A DNA stretch of 64,000 nt from Monomorium pharaonis (lineage: Eukaryota > Arthropoda > Insecta > Hymenoptera > Formicidae). Each line of letters opens with the position of its first letter. The stretch's first letter is position 1. The notes beneath the pieces were generated by a model. That model saw nothing but the letters and a program-made list of their open reading frames with translations. It had not been told where the DNA came from and ran no database searches. This document shows, in pieces, positions 28,466-42,151 of this stretch. The DNA lies in contig NC_050473.1 in NCBI RefSeq assembly GCF_013373865.1, positions 14,020,783 to 14,084,782 of the forward strand, read 5' to 3'. A program made the position numbers and the translations under genes.

Positions 28466-31400
28466 TTACTATTATTAACGTGTTTAATTTGCGCTAGAAC
28501 AAAAGCTGTAAAACCGAAGTTCCCGGGGCGTACAAACGAATTAATGCATGCACCTTAATTAAATCTAGCGTACCGAAGCGTACATATCTCTAGCGGAACC
28601 GCGCGACTGCGATCGACTATTTTAATTAGTAAATTAATAAAATTGAAAGATATATGCACATACAGTATGTTGCTCGTTGGGATGTTGCATTTTATAACAC
28701 TACAGCGAAATAGATATTGTTCCGCATGGTAGACCAGATAATCCGGGAAAAGCTGCAAAATTAAATATTAAACGTCTGCGTGATGCCATAGTAGAATATT
28801 TTCGGTGTGGATCATTAACATGAACGGATCAGAAACGTTCGGCTATCATTACAATTATTAAACCAATACCGATAACCGCTTATTAATTTGCGTATTAGCC
28901 TGATAATGCATTTGGACACACATAATGCATCTTTCATCACCATTTTTGTCTCTAATTAATGCATATAGATTATATAATTTTGTGTTATATATTTATCGTG
29001 TACGAAGATAATTGACTGCCAGTGAAACGAAGTAATTAACAATGCGCACTTGCTTTTCGTTTAAGAATAATTCAATTATTATTATTGATTTGTAATAATC
29101 GCATAAATTCTTCAGTTTCTAGTTACGCTTGACATTATTTGATGCAAGTATAATTTAATTTAATACTCAATTGCATAATGCAATCGCGAGATTAAGAATT
29201 AAACGACAAAGACGTAATTGATTTAAATCCAATATCAAAAGCGAATTTGATTTATTGTCCGTTATTTTCCAGGTCAAACGATTTCTTGACAATAAATTGC
29301 ACGAAACTATTACAGCGTTTTCCACCGTAAACAACCTGGTTCATACTGCCGTATCCACGTATTCGCAGGAATACGTTTTTATTGCCAATACGAAATCGTA
29401 GCGCGGGTATATACTATATGCTTTCGCCGATAGTACCGTCGCGAATGAACAGCCGGGCACCCGCTAGATGTACGCAGACGTTGTACATCACTCACAAACG
29501 GCCTTTAAAATTGGCAAGCCAGTCTTCCGTTCCGCGGTAACCCTGATGGCTTCGGTGAACGGCTATAGGAAAGGCATTTGTATGCAGAGGACATACGGCG
29601 CAGGACGTTCCCTCGGGCGAGATCGTTCTACGGTTACGACCTGGCACCTTCCGCCCGTACTCGCGTTCCCTCCCTTTTATTCATCATCCTTCCTCTCCTG
29701 TGGCATTTCTCTTTCGCCCTATCGAGAGTGAACTCCGTCGGCTCATAAGTAACTCCCGAACGAAAAATCGCACTAAAGTATACGCGGATGTTGTCACCAT
29801 GGAGCCGTTTGTAGTCAGCAGCGGAACATCCGATTTCCCATTACTTCTGTTAGATTAAAGTCACAAGTGAAAAAAAATGTCTTGAAGATTTTTTTTTGAA
29901 ATTTGATATTTGAAACATCGTCTATAAATAAGAGACAGGGATAAAGTAAAGTAATTGCGCCGAGTTTGTTTCGCTTCTCAAATATTTAACCCCCAACATC
30001 GTAATAGGATCTCAAGTGATGAAGAAATAACCGTTGCATACTTGCCATTTGGAAAAAAAATGACAAGACAGTTTTATAAGAAGTTGATCAAATTTTAATT
30101 ACTTCGTCATTATCCATCCCTGCGACCACCTTGCGAGAACGTTAATGAGACCCTTAACGACCCCATTAACGGCATTTTCGCCCTTCGGCTTTAACGGGAG
30201 AAAATCTCCGGAACCTAAGAGAATACTCGTGAACAAGGGGAGAACGGAAAAAGTGCGAGTACGTGCAACAGCCGGTATTTCGTACCAGACAAAGGACTGA
30301 ATATACGCGAAGGTAGTGAGAAGAGCGGAAAGCAGATTTTCTCACCGACGGCGATAAGAGAAGCGTCGTAAACGATAAAGAACTTCGTTATTCATTAGAG
30401 GACGAATTTACGTTTGACAAAATCCACCATGCAAATAACGGAAAAAACGAAGATAAGGGTGTAAGTAATAGCAAATCGAGCTTATCACGTACATTTTAAC
30501 TGCGAAATGTTTACGACGAATTTTGGGACATGTGTACAATTAATTGTGCCAATTTGTCTTTGTAATTAAAATTTTATTGATAGATTTTATCAAGTTACAC
30601 TTGAAATGATCCAAATTAATTTTATCATAATTGAGCTCTATTTTAATCTTTTTTACTTTACAATAGTTACAATTGTTTCTATTACATAAAATCCGTAATT
30701 TCTTTCTTCAATTTATTCAAAGCCATCTTCTTAACGTATACATCGCTTTTGCATTTTCAGTCGACAATTATTAATGCTTAAAAGGCCGAGTATCTGAAGG
30801 AGCCATGAAAAATAGAGTACTTTATTAAGTGCATTCGTTTCCTTTCCCTTTTTACGCTAAAACAAAAGCATTTTGCTTGAAATTGTATTGCCTTGTCTAT
30901 CCTGAAAGCATCCGGAGTCCCTCGAGTATTTTCTAGTATCTCTTCGTCTTTATTTTTACGAGTGAGCTTATCGGCGGTGAATCGAGTATGAATCTCCCGT
31001 AAACTGACTCGAAAAATTTCGAGCTTTTATGTTTCTTGAAAAATACTAGCAGAAACTAAATTGACTTGGTGTTCAATTTTGCATTAAATGCAATGTGTAG
31101 TGTTAAATCTAGATCTTGAAAAATATATAAAAATATTTATGCCGCGCCATTATGAGACAAGAGCGCGTTATGGTTTCACTTACATAGTATCACTGACGAT
31201 TATAACTGCATAAAGAAAGTCCTTACATTTTTTTATTAATTGTACGTTCTTTTATCAAATAATATTAACATTTTGTAAACGCTTAAAAAAAAGAACTGTT
31301 ATTGCGAGCATAATCACTGCGATTATTTTACTCTCTTTTTGACTCTTATTTCAATATTCTCTCATGTTTTTACTACTTTACTTTGTTTGTTTTTTAATTT

Positions 31401-32639
31401 CTATTCCAGCAAAATGTCGGTAAACATATAATATCCTTTGTTTCTTGAGAGTCTAATTTACGTGAATCACAGGTCAGGTTTGCCACGTGCGAAAACAAGC
31501 ACGGCAGTTTGTGGTACTACAAGTTCGTAGGCTTTTGCATAGTGGATCAACGGGTAACGGGTGTATTCTGTGCACCGCTTTCTCTCCATCACATTTCCCT
31601 CGAGTAAACTCGACGCGTAAACGACAAGGTTGGTCGAAATTGCCCAAGCTACAAGCTTTGATGTCGAGTAGCGAACCAAACAAATAAAGAAACAAAAACA
31701 GCCGGTATGTTATACCTTTATAGCGCAATGGTCGAAATATACTGCGGGATAATCAAAATAAAAAAAATAATGAAGCTGTAAAAATATGAAACTGTAGAGT
31801 TGCATTATTATTAAATTACTTAAAAAATATACGTTATACTTTTTAAATAATTATATTGATAATTATAATGAACTTATAAAAATAAAACAGAAACATCTAA
31901 TGCTACTTAATATTTTTTATTTATTTCTATTCCATTAATTAAATTATTTTCTATTCTATTTCCGATTCAGATATTTAAAAGAAGTCTTTTTGATATTATA
32001 GAAACGAAATCTCAACTTGTTCTCCTGAATACTGAAAGTTAACTACCTTCATGTGTCGTTCGTGAACCCTGAAACTGAGCATGTCGTTCGATTTAGTAGT
32101 AGTCAGGTATTATTGAGAAATCGAGTGTGCCCGTCAAATCCATGTGAGATACCACGTGATCACGCGCGTGCCTTCCTTTGTCTTCACTTCTCTCTTTCGT
32201 TTCGCGTTTTCCTTCGACAGTATTCCGAGCAACAGCCGATCAAGAGCGGCTAAACGTTACTCTTTGAAGTGGAGTATCGAGCGAGAGGAAATCAGATTGC
32301 AAAAAGCACGACGCTCAACACACGCTTCATCGCTTATATGAAACCGCCACCGTATCACCAATGTCGTCAGATATCTTGATCTAAGATGTGTTTCGTATAG
32401 CAAGGATCAACATGAGTGATCCTGCTTATTGAACACAAGAAGATAAATTGGTTATTTGCGTAATGTTGCTTTTGCTTACATTGCGATTTTCATGTAACTT
32501 CAACACCAATTTGTTCATCAATTTTTGTAAGTCAAGATTTTTACGGTCAAATGATTCACGAAGGCGAGTAATAGGTGAATGTAATATCTGCATCGCAAAA
32601 AAAAAAAACAATAAATTCCGTAAATTAATTTTGTCTATC

Positions 32640-32663
32640 GCAAGGATTGCTGCAAGGATTGCT
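32640..32663. repeat. Short tandem 12-mer duplication
   Basis: GCAAGGATTGCT occurs twice in direct tandem. Confidence 0.85.
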
Positions 32664-35600
32664 ACGGAGCGTACTGGCCGCAAAAAAAGTCTCGCAAAAG
32701 ATACCTCGTGTTTCCCCAGATGAGAACGACAACGAGGGACAACGGGTGAGAGCCACACGGTACGAATGGAAAAAAGTTCCTAATGGAATCGTGGAATTAT
32801 GATGATATTAGCGAGAGTTTCGGGGGAAATCGGGGCACCGCCTCTTGCGGCCAGCCGTTGTCACAGCTGCGAAAACCCTAAAACTCGACGATATTGCACG
32901 CTCGGAACGGTAGATCTTCGCCCGCGCGCGCACACTCACACGAGTATACCAGTTGATGTTTCCAATTTTATTATTCGAACACTCTGACCAGAACGCTCCT
33001 ATGACAAGTCCGAACCGAAGAAAATGATTTCTATTCCTTCTTTTCTCGCGCGATACGTGACACACGCAGCGCTTGTTCCTGACAATTTGACACGAGGGGG
33101 GTTGTCGGGGCGATTAATTTTGATTAAACGAGGTCTCACAGTTTACTTGTTTCCGGGTTGTTTTTTCCGGCGGACGAAGGAGCTGCGTGATTGGAAAAAC
33201 GAATAGGTCGGATTTCCGATAGAAAGCATAATCGATGTCGACAGGCGAGTCATATGAGATTAACATTTGAAATGGAAAAAGGAATCCCAAATTTTTGAGG
33301 GAAAATTTTTAAGTTTTATGTAAGTATCATGTATTTCTGGGTTTGATTTTTGTGCCATATGCGTAGATATATATAAATTTTTAAATAAGTTTCTTTTAAC
33401 TTATATTTATTAATTTATTTATTTAATTTTATGACACAGAAACTTAGATCTTTGATTTTAATATTTAATTTCTATTTTTTTCTATTATAACAAATTGAAA
33501 AAAAATGAAGTGCAATAATCGCGAAGTGTGAGAGGCAGCAATAAAGATTGAAGAATTAAATAAATGTTTCATTCTTCTCTAGAAAAGAGAAAAAGAAGAA
33601 ATAGAACATAATATGAAATGTGAAAACGGTTAAATGGATTTTCCAGGTTATATATAATTTTAATTTAAAAATATACATATTATCTTTCAATTACGAGTAC
33701 ATTAATTACGTAAATCTTAAAATAATGAAACGCTGTTGCGAATGATAAATAATCATCGATGATAAAAGTCGGCTTCAAAATTAAATGGATTGCGGAATAT
33801 CGTGTATTTGCCAATCGTCTTCTCCTCTGTAATTACTCTGGTTTGACCTTAAATTGCGGTGGAAACCGGCGAGCCGCGACATCGACGTGTCTTCGATTAT
33901 TAAAGACCCCCGCAGAATCCGCGTATTTATTCTCCCTAATCCTCGTCTTCGCTCAGCGACGATCTTTCTCGTCCCGAATAACCCGAGAGTAAATTGATTT
34001 CTACGAGGTGTGGCCAAAGCGCAGAAACGATAGCTCCCAGCTAACCGCAGGTTTCCGTGGATGGCCGAGGGGCAAAGGGCGGGGCTAAGCAAAGTTGTAC
34101 GGCTTCTCGACACTGTCTGACCCGCGGATTATCGGCTTAGTTGGATAGCCCCCGTTTGGGTTATTTCTGCGCGCGGTAAGGGCTTGCCCAGACGAGGATA
34201 GCCGTAACACTGATTTCCGGCCTCTAGCTTCGGCAGCGCGGTCATACATTCCTGTATTCCTTATCGGCGAGACATTCGCGTATCTTGCTTCCTCCGCGAC
34301 ATTAAGACTGCGAAATACGCCATCACGCTAATCAGTTAAGTAAGATAAATTAGCTATCGTAAAGTATCCGAGAGAGTGAATCATTAAAGTGAATTGTGTC
34401 ACTAAAGCAAGTGTAGTCGTTTTGATCGCAAAAAGCTTATAATTGCAATAATAAATACTTTTTAGTTTTATTTATTATGAGACAATTAAAAGTGAAAGTA
34501 GCAGGAAATTAAAATTATAAGTGAAAAGAAATTCTTTTGTTTCTCGTGGAAACTTTTTTGACTTGATACTTACACTATCATGACATTTATATCTTGCTGT
34601 CATTGAATAATTATCGGGTTGCGAATTACATGCACATATCGATCGTTAGCTCACAGATAGCTCTTAATTTACGTTGTTGCTGCTTTAGTGCTTGGGAAAC
34701 TATCGTGCAAATTGAAACCCTTGTAAATTAACGCTTCGAATATATTACAGCCATGCAGAATTCAATCATAATATGCAGAATCCGTTTGGGGAATAAACTC
34801 GTTACAATAATTTAAAGTCTATTTTTCCTCGTCGCGATCTTGAAAAATATCGGAACAACGATTTGAAAGAGATTTCTTTCTCAAACAAGATGTTTCTCGC
34901 TCATCTCCGCCATTCACATTTCACCATCAATCTCATTTTTTTGTTCATTCAGGTTTTGACAAGCTTTCCTTGTTACTCATTTCCTTCCGAAGTACGTGAT
35001 ACGTGTGTAAATGATACGCGCACCGTGGACAAGATGCATAAAAAAAGATTACATCGTCGATTCAGCAGCATTTCATAAAGAGCGGCTTTTCCGCTGCGTC
35101 GGCGATATCACTTTCCCTCCTGGCCAGGCAATGTTACATAATAAATATCCGTACTGACGGTGCACACTTTTCCGACGAATATTTCCGAAAGAATCGTCAC
35201 TTTGACGTAATACGCGCGTGTAATTCCAACCTATTGGCAACAGCAACGTTGCACAATACGTACGGGGCTGATCGATATCTCTCTTGTATATTTTACGCAA
35301 AAATTCGAATTACACAAGAAGAGATACCTTTTCACATATATTATATCCCGAACATTTCCATATCGATACCTCGTTCCATATTTGAACTAGATTATTAAGA
35401 ACATTTTATTAATGTATAAAAATAGAATTTTTATATACCGCTCGCGATTACATCTCATATGACGTGATTCACGGCTCCCGAAGATTAATCATCTGGACTG
35501 CGATTTTCAAAACTTGGCGAGCTAGTTTGCTACACGCCGTGTATTAAATTTTCGAAATTGGATCCTCGGGGAGGGGAAAAAAGAAGAAACTATCTCTCGC

Positions 35601-36999
35601 ACGAGACGGGTAGTATCACGTACGCAATGTTATTCTTTCTCGTCGAGGCGGAAATTCACTCTAACATGCCTGCAACGTGTATAGAACGAAAATTTTGTTT
35701 TTCATCGAGGTAGAAGCCCAATTTCGAGTCAGTTTGAGAAAAGAACGGAATGTTTCGATCTAGCGTTCTATTAATAACGGAATAAAAACTAATCTGATAA
35801 TTTTTGTGATAAACATTTATTAATTTCCACGACGAGACGATTTCTACAAAACAAGAATGTGCAAAAATGCTCTCTTTTTCTTGTCGGGATAACGACGCAA
35901 CTTCCACAAATCCACAGGCACAATGTTCGCCCGTCGTTGAAAAAATCATCAATGAAACGCGAAACCCATGGAAGAATCCCCTCGCGTACCGACGAATGGG
36001 ATTGCACCGGCTCGCTATTCACACTCTCTCGGTGTGTGTTGTCCCCTTTTTTTTTTTGCAAAAGTATGTCAAATAGGCAGACGGCGCGTCACAGAAGCCG
36101 CTCTCGGTTTTTTTTTTTCCAAAATACTTTTCAGCACGATTTCGCGGCTGTCGCGCGCCGTTTGCCTCCAGGCAGGTAACAGAAGGAAGATCACGCGAGG
36201 CACGAGGGACGAGGTGCACAACGGGACGACAGGGGGCGATCCACAGTTGCCCGCTACCCTTCAGGACACATAATGCACCGCGGGCAGCCCAAGGGAAATT
36301 TAGCGGACGCCGTGAAAACCTTTGTTTTGTACGTTTATACCGGCGTACACGCGAGACCGGCTCCTACGATCTACGTGTATACGTAGATACGTAGGATCCG
36401 GACAGATAGGCTATGGGTGGGAGGAGTAAAAAGCATGCCCGCGCATTCCCGGCACCCGAGTAACACCGTTAACGTTAACTCTATGAGCTACGGGGACGCA
36501 AGAAAAATGGAAGAGCGCACGGTAAAGATATCTGCGAGGCGCGGACCTCCCTGTCTGGAGTATAAATGTATAATGCGCGAAAAAAGAGTAGCTCACGCAC
36601 GGCGGAGCGGTGCCACTTCGGCTGCCTGCAAATTTAATTAGCTTCTCTGTCTGCCGGATACATTGACCTCGACGCTATGAGATTACTCTCATCTAATCAT
36701 CCGAAGGAGACGGGCTTTACACGCGCTTGCGTATGTATATAGTTTACCATCTTGAAATTTTTAGGGAAGTTTTTTGCTCTTAAAAATGGATTTTTATAGG
36801 ATATTCTCTCTCTATTTTGGGAATTCTATTTCTTAATTTATATTTATACTTTTTTCTGGCAAGGAATTTTTTTTGGTAATGCAAGATGTCGATTAACTCT
36901 AAATATGGCATATACATCTACGTAATATGATTATGAACATTAAAAAATCTCTATAATAAAATGAATTTATTTTAGAGTTTATAATTAGTTAAAAAACTG

Positions 37000-37089
37000 T
37001 TTAAATCTTACTTGGAATTTTGAATAAATTCCTAAAAAATCCAGGAATTCTCAGAGAATTTTTTTTACAAAATTAGAGTAAACACCCTG
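37000..37089 (-). mobile_element. Possible hAT-like terminal fragment
   Basis: Read on the minus strand from 37089 it begins CAGGGTGTTTACTCTAATTT and continues with AATTCTCTGAGAATTCCTGG and TTTTTTAGGAATTT. Insect hAT elements and their MITEs often begin CAGGG(G)TGT and carry AATTCCCTGAGAATTCCTG-like subterminal stretches. The eight bases outside are GTATACTC, but I cannot find a matching left end or target duplication within 400 bases, so at most this is one terminus. Confidence 0.33.
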
Positions 37090-39124
37090 GTATACTCCGC
37101 AAGATTGGTGAACGGAAATTTTGAATTGGGATAATTTAATCAAGAAAATCAATGCGTTCTCTCAGCATGTAAAATCCTATTGCAACGAATATCCTGGGTA
37201 TGTGTACTTTATATCGCGAATACGCCAAAGGGATTGGCGCCTATCGACGCGCGCCAGCTTAAAATCCACACAGCGAAATTTCAACTTTTTCTCTACGCCG
37301 AGTGCTACCCCGGATTCGGAAACTAGAAAGAATTCCCATATGGTGTGACTACAGGTAGTTTCAATGCTGTGTGTTGGTTCAAACTATACGCGATTTATTT
37401 GCAGTTGGGCTGGCAGGAACATTTTGCTTTACATTTGGAAAGGATTTATGAAACCAACGTTCTATAGTTTCATATTTTTGTTATGAAACTATTATTTTAT
37501 TATTAATAACTCGCTTCAAGATGTAATTATGATGTGGTCATTACATTACATTTCTTTTAAATAACATTTCTTTAAAAAATTTTTATACACCTCATCATAC
37601 ATATTTCTTTTGATAGAAAGTTTTGATTGTATAATTAATTCTATTACATTTTTATTGATAAGTGTTTTTCTTTTAAATTGTTTCCATTATAGCGTACATT
37701 CTGTAATCCCATATGTTAGTATTTCTTTATCTTTCAAACATATATAAAACTGTATTCCATGTTAATATATCTTATATAAAAGAACAATTACAGAAGATTT
37801 AATAAAAATATTTTCATTGGGATTTTGCAAAATTCAAAAATTATCAAATTGACAATGAATGATAAAATTAATATACATCAAGTGACCTGAAATTTTGATA
37901 ATCAAATTTAATTAACTGTTATCACTCTCTATGTCAGCAATAGCAAGAGATATTATAATGAAAATACATGACAGTGAAGTAATTACAAATTGTACTTTCT
38001 CTTCTGCTATAATTGCAAAATAATTGATTAAATATTAATTAAAGCCAATCTTCTAATAACGTTCACCAATCTCGCGTTTAAATTCAAACGTATCATCATG
38101 AGCCATAGGATATTCGAATAAACGGTGAAATAGACATCGAGCCTTTCCATTTGTTCATCCGCGTAAACTCGTTTCTCCGTTCTGCGAGAGTGAAGCGACC
38201 AGCTCTTGGACGGTAAATTAGGGACTGCATAATATATTCCCTCCCGTGACGGCGGCACAGAGTGAAAATTCTGCTTAAAAATTCAAAACTTGGAACGAGA
38301 GACCTAATATGCGCGCCGTGCGAACTATCGCTCATGGGGTTGAAAATGTAAGGAAGAGAAATGACTCTTATGACAGAAACTCAGAAATTGGACGAGGTAA
38401 GATAAAGGTTTCTCCAAGTTTGATAATGGAATGCCCGCCACTTTTGTTTCGCATATCGCATTGTTCTCTGCAAATGAAGGAGAGACTGTAACATTTTCAA
38501 GAGTATACAAAGAAAATAATAAATGTTACTTTACGTTTTTAAGATATAAAAAACTTTTTCTTTAAGCTTTATATTTTCGATTGAAAATTTTAGATTATTA
38601 ATTCTTTCCTAAAATATATATTAATTTCTATCTATATGTGGTTGCACGTAATATGTAGGTATCTGTAGAAAACAATTGAAAAACATACAAACGAGACAAA
38701 TATTAATTACATGTTTAATTACATGTTAATTATATAATTAATAGCAATAGAATATTTTAAAGGTGAGAGAAAACAAAATCAATTTTCGGAAAATATTTTA
38801 AAAACACATTAATTTCTTTTCAGTTTACGCGTAAAATTGTTATTTGACATTTTAAATACTATTTTTTAAACTATTTTTTACTTTCAGCATTACATTTATA
38901 TAACGTTTTACAAAATCAACCATCTTCGTGTTGGAAATTACTGAAAAAAAAGAATTACTAATATCCACTCCTGCTTATTTTATTTTCCCTCTCGCATTCA
39001 AACACAACTTTAAAATAAGTTCGATTAATCACAGAACACTCAGGGATCTCGACGAATCGCTTTGTTTGACATTCAATTTGAAAACTGAGAGTCGAGAAAT
39101 TTAAAAAAAAAATTCAACCATTGT

Positions 39125-39192
39125 CGAGAGAGAGGGAGAGAGAGAGAGAGAGAATGTGTGTGAGTGAGTGAGTGAGTGAGTGAGTGAGTGAG
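39125..39192. repeat. (GA)n followed by (TGAG)8
   Basis: An interrupted GA run leads through TGTGTG into eight TGAG units at 39161-39192. Confidence 0.95.
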
Positions 39193-41136
39193 TGTACGAA
39201 TCCACGTTTCCTCTATGGTCGACAGACTGGAAAGGAAATCTATTCGCTATTCGCTCAGTTTTAATACGCTCGGACAACCAGCATATATACATCCGTTTCC
39301 GTTTTCCGGTGCTCGGCCGGCCGGCCGCGTTGTCCTCCCTGGCATCCTCTTCCGTCGCCCGTCATCTCCTCCGCAAATATTCTCGCCGATCCTTCAATAC
39401 CCGACCCAGACCAAATGCCCACGATGCTGCCCGGTGGAAACGGCGTTTTCTGGAGCGCGAAATTGTGACGTGACCTTTCTCCGTTCTACATAACGCCGAT
39501 ATCTTCGCCTGGCTTCGTTTTTTTTCCCTCGTTTCTCGAAAGCATTCAATCGTCCATCTTAAAAAGAGAGGCAAAATGTTAGCGTGGATTTCATCTAATT
39601 TGATTTATGAACTGTCCTAGTGACACTTGCTATTGTTATTTTGCGCATCACAAAAATTTCCTTTAAATCGATTAGACTCATTGAAAAAAATACAGTCTTA
39701 TTGCATTACTGAAAATCTGATAGATTGAATAAGTCTGTTTAAAAACGGATCAGAAATCTTATAGTAAAGTCTATTAAACGTTTTATTTCTATATAAAATC
39801 TCAAGTCTTATAATAATCAGAAATTATGCTTGGTTTCACTCAATCATATGTCTTATTAATATATAATCATATTATTTTTTTTTTAGTGATTAATTACACC
39901 ACTGTAGATTAACATTAATCAGTTTAATTTATTCTCTCCCTAGTTCTTAGGGTTTTAGAATTAGAAAGTTACATTGATGGAAATGAGATATATCAATGTA
40001 TATTAATATACATTTTACAAAATTAAATTGAACTATTACTATGTCTTTGATCTATGCTATGCTCTTCAGCTTTATTCATATTTTATATATGAAATAACTA
40101 TAGCACAATTTTATGTTTAATTGAAGTCGACATATTAGTTATGAAAATTATTTTATTTTAATCGTGAAGTATATTAGATTATTAAAGCTTTCTGTTAATT
40201 AAAAATAGTTATCGAATTTCTAAAATTCTGAGATGCAAATCTTCGCAGTACATCGCGCAATATGAATATTTTAATGTGAAAGGATAATTTAGAAAATTAT
40301 CAGAGTTGGAAGAAAATGTGATGTACGCTGTGTGTACGATAATAACGATAATATGAGACCGTATTTCTTGGTAAAGGACAGGTTCTTTATAAAACGCCAT
40401 CACCTTTCGTGTTGCACCTGCGTCAGCCAACCCTGTTATTTGTAAGTAAAACGGATTTCCTACGTCGCGGAAATGACTACTCAAAGTTATCAGTAACGCA
40501 ATATATGGATAGTAATAACGCGGATTGAACATGAAGCTCGTCGTGTCACGATGATGCGATTACTCGGCATCAAATTAGACATTGCATGTGTCAGTGAAAG
40601 AAAATATATTCTTTCTATTTTTGCTCGTGTTTGCTCTTCGATAAATTATACGATGATAATGAATGTATTAAATATTTAATTAATATTAAAGATGTGCTAA
40701 GCAGCATAAAAGAAATATGGGATTGTCGAGAAGAAAACTTTACGAAAGGCAAATTTTTATTTATATAGAAAACAATAGAATAAAATTTTGTTTGCTGTTT
40801 GAACAAAATTTTATTGATTCGTATATTAATACTTACCTTGTAAATATCCGAGTCAATATCAGTTATCATTATTTACATTGTATTTAGTATATAATTAATT
40901 ACTACAATTACCTCTTTACATACATTCACAATACATGAATCACAAGACGTAATAATTAAAGAAAAGTTCAAAAGATTAACGAATGTATTAATAATATACG
41001 TTTATAAATGTAACTGCTTTAAAAAACCATCGCTGTTAATAAAGAATTGAAAATGTTATTCCATAAGATTCTTCCGGTCATAGAAACGACAAAAGATGTA
41101 AGTGGCAACTATCCAATCAGTGTTTTCATGTTTTAG

Positions 41137-41266
41137 GGCCGCCATTGTCTGCAAGAGCGGTCCTCGGTGGAACGGCCGAGCTACCATGCGATATTCGTCC
41201 ACCTCATCGCAACGATTCCGCTATCTTGGTCGTCTGGTACAAGAATGACGTCATTCCGATCTACAG
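41137..41266 (+). CDS. Internal coding exon of a Sidestep-family Ig-domain transmembrane receptor
   Basis: The exon is 130 bases, preceded by a pyrimidine-rich acceptor ending TTTTAG and followed by the donor GTAAGC. It reads 2 bases, 42 codons, then 2 bases, so the upstream intron is phase 1 and the downstream intron phase 2. The translation contains ARAVLGGTAELPCDI, then ILVVWYKNDVIPIY. This is the start of a V-type immunoglobulin domain, with its B-strand Cys and, 16 residues later, its F-facing core Trp. The LGGTAELPCD and LVVWYK...PIY wording is typical of the first Ig domain of insect Sidestep and its paralogues. These are membrane receptors or ligands for Beat-family proteins in motor-axon guidance and synaptic partner choice. 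The exon that should follow, with the YxC half of the domain, was not found downstream. The signal-peptide exon was not found upstream. The gene therefore has very long introns. Which paralogue it is cannot be told. Confidence 0.87.
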
Positions 41267-41781
41267 GTAAGCTCTTAAGCCTTGCTTTTTATGGTTTTGA
41301 AGAGAAATCCCTAGAAGTTAACGTACGTTGCATGCAAGAAATCGTCGAATAAGGGATACGAATAGGAACTTGATTTCTGTATATTTAACATTTTCTGATC
41401 TACTTCGATACATACATATTTTTTTGTTATATCGCTAAAAACTCTTGGCGATTAATATCGTCATGTTAATATCTTAAACGATTCTTCTAAAAACATCTTC
41501 GAGACTTTGCTAATTACACACACAAATATAACTCTCTCTTTTAGAATATATAATATATTAAAATAAAATTAATTAATTTCATTAAAAGGCAAGAAAATGT
41601 TCTCACAAATCAGAATCTTAAAATGATATTAATTTTTAGCAATTTAGCTATATTTCGAAACTAGTTCAAGATAATGAAATTAAATTTTGCACGTTTCCAA
41701 AATGTAGGCTATATTAGTATTTAATGTTATATTTTTAGTTACATATATCGTTGAATTTCATTTCAATAATACATAAGAATT

Positions 41782-41784
<3 letters not shown>

Positions 41785-41858
<74 letters not shown>
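41785..41858. repeat. (GA)37 microsatellite
   Basis: An uninterrupted GA run, the longest simple repeat in the window, in the intron 0.5 kb after the Ig exon and just before the duplicated GATA/TATA block. Confidence 0.97.
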
Positions 41859-41862
<4 letters not shown>

Positions 41863-41911
41863 GAATTAAAATAGGAAGAGGGCTAAAAAGGAGAGAAAGA
41901 GATGGATGGAA

Positions 41912-42063
41912 TGTTTTATTCAGTAGTATAATGATTAATTATCTCTTTCCATCGACTCATTCATCTACTTTTATCACTTATCTTTTTTTCCTTCCGTATC
42001 AGGGTTAGATTATCATTACGATAGGATCGTATAAAAAGCCAGCATTCTAAATATACGACGTGC
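41912..42063. repeat. Tandem duplicated block, copy 1, with paired GATA-like sites and a TATA-like box
   Basis: The block aligns with 42152-42298 at an offset of about 235 bases. It shares TGTTTTATT at the start, CTCATTC, an exact TTATCACTTATCTT at 41971-41984, GTATC, TCGTATAAAAAGC (TATAAAAAG at 42030-42038) and ATATACxACGTG at the end. Overall it is roughly three-quarters identical by eye, so the duplication is old. TTATCACTTATCTT is two inverted GATA-type words. It lies about 650 bases into the intron after the Ig exon. Confidence 0.65.
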
Positions 42064-42151
42064 TTTTTAAGTGAGTTAAGACATAGCATTACGAAATTGT
42101 CTAATGTCATAACGAGCTCGAATGTCATAAACATGTCATAGAGAATCGTTG

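Larger units (their letters stand above)
22901..41136. other. Long non-coding stretch upstream of the Ig exon, probably intron
   Basis: No coding exon recognised over about 18 kb. If the Ig exon belongs to a Sidestep-type gene, at least part of this is the phase-1 intron between the signal-peptide exon and the first Ig exon. Microsatellites and one candidate hAT-like end are listed separately. Confidence 0.5.

Noticed and set aside
40839..40869. Small minus-strand exon ending in a strong donor (AAG, then GTAAGT)
   Set aside because: It would code only about ten residues, with no identifiable partner exon. A consensus donor alone is expected by chance in this much DNA.
41167..41352. ATG-initiated plus-strand frame over the Ig exon
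   Set aside because: It is out of phase with the Ig-domain frame and runs through the splice donor into intron, so it is a shadow of the real exon.
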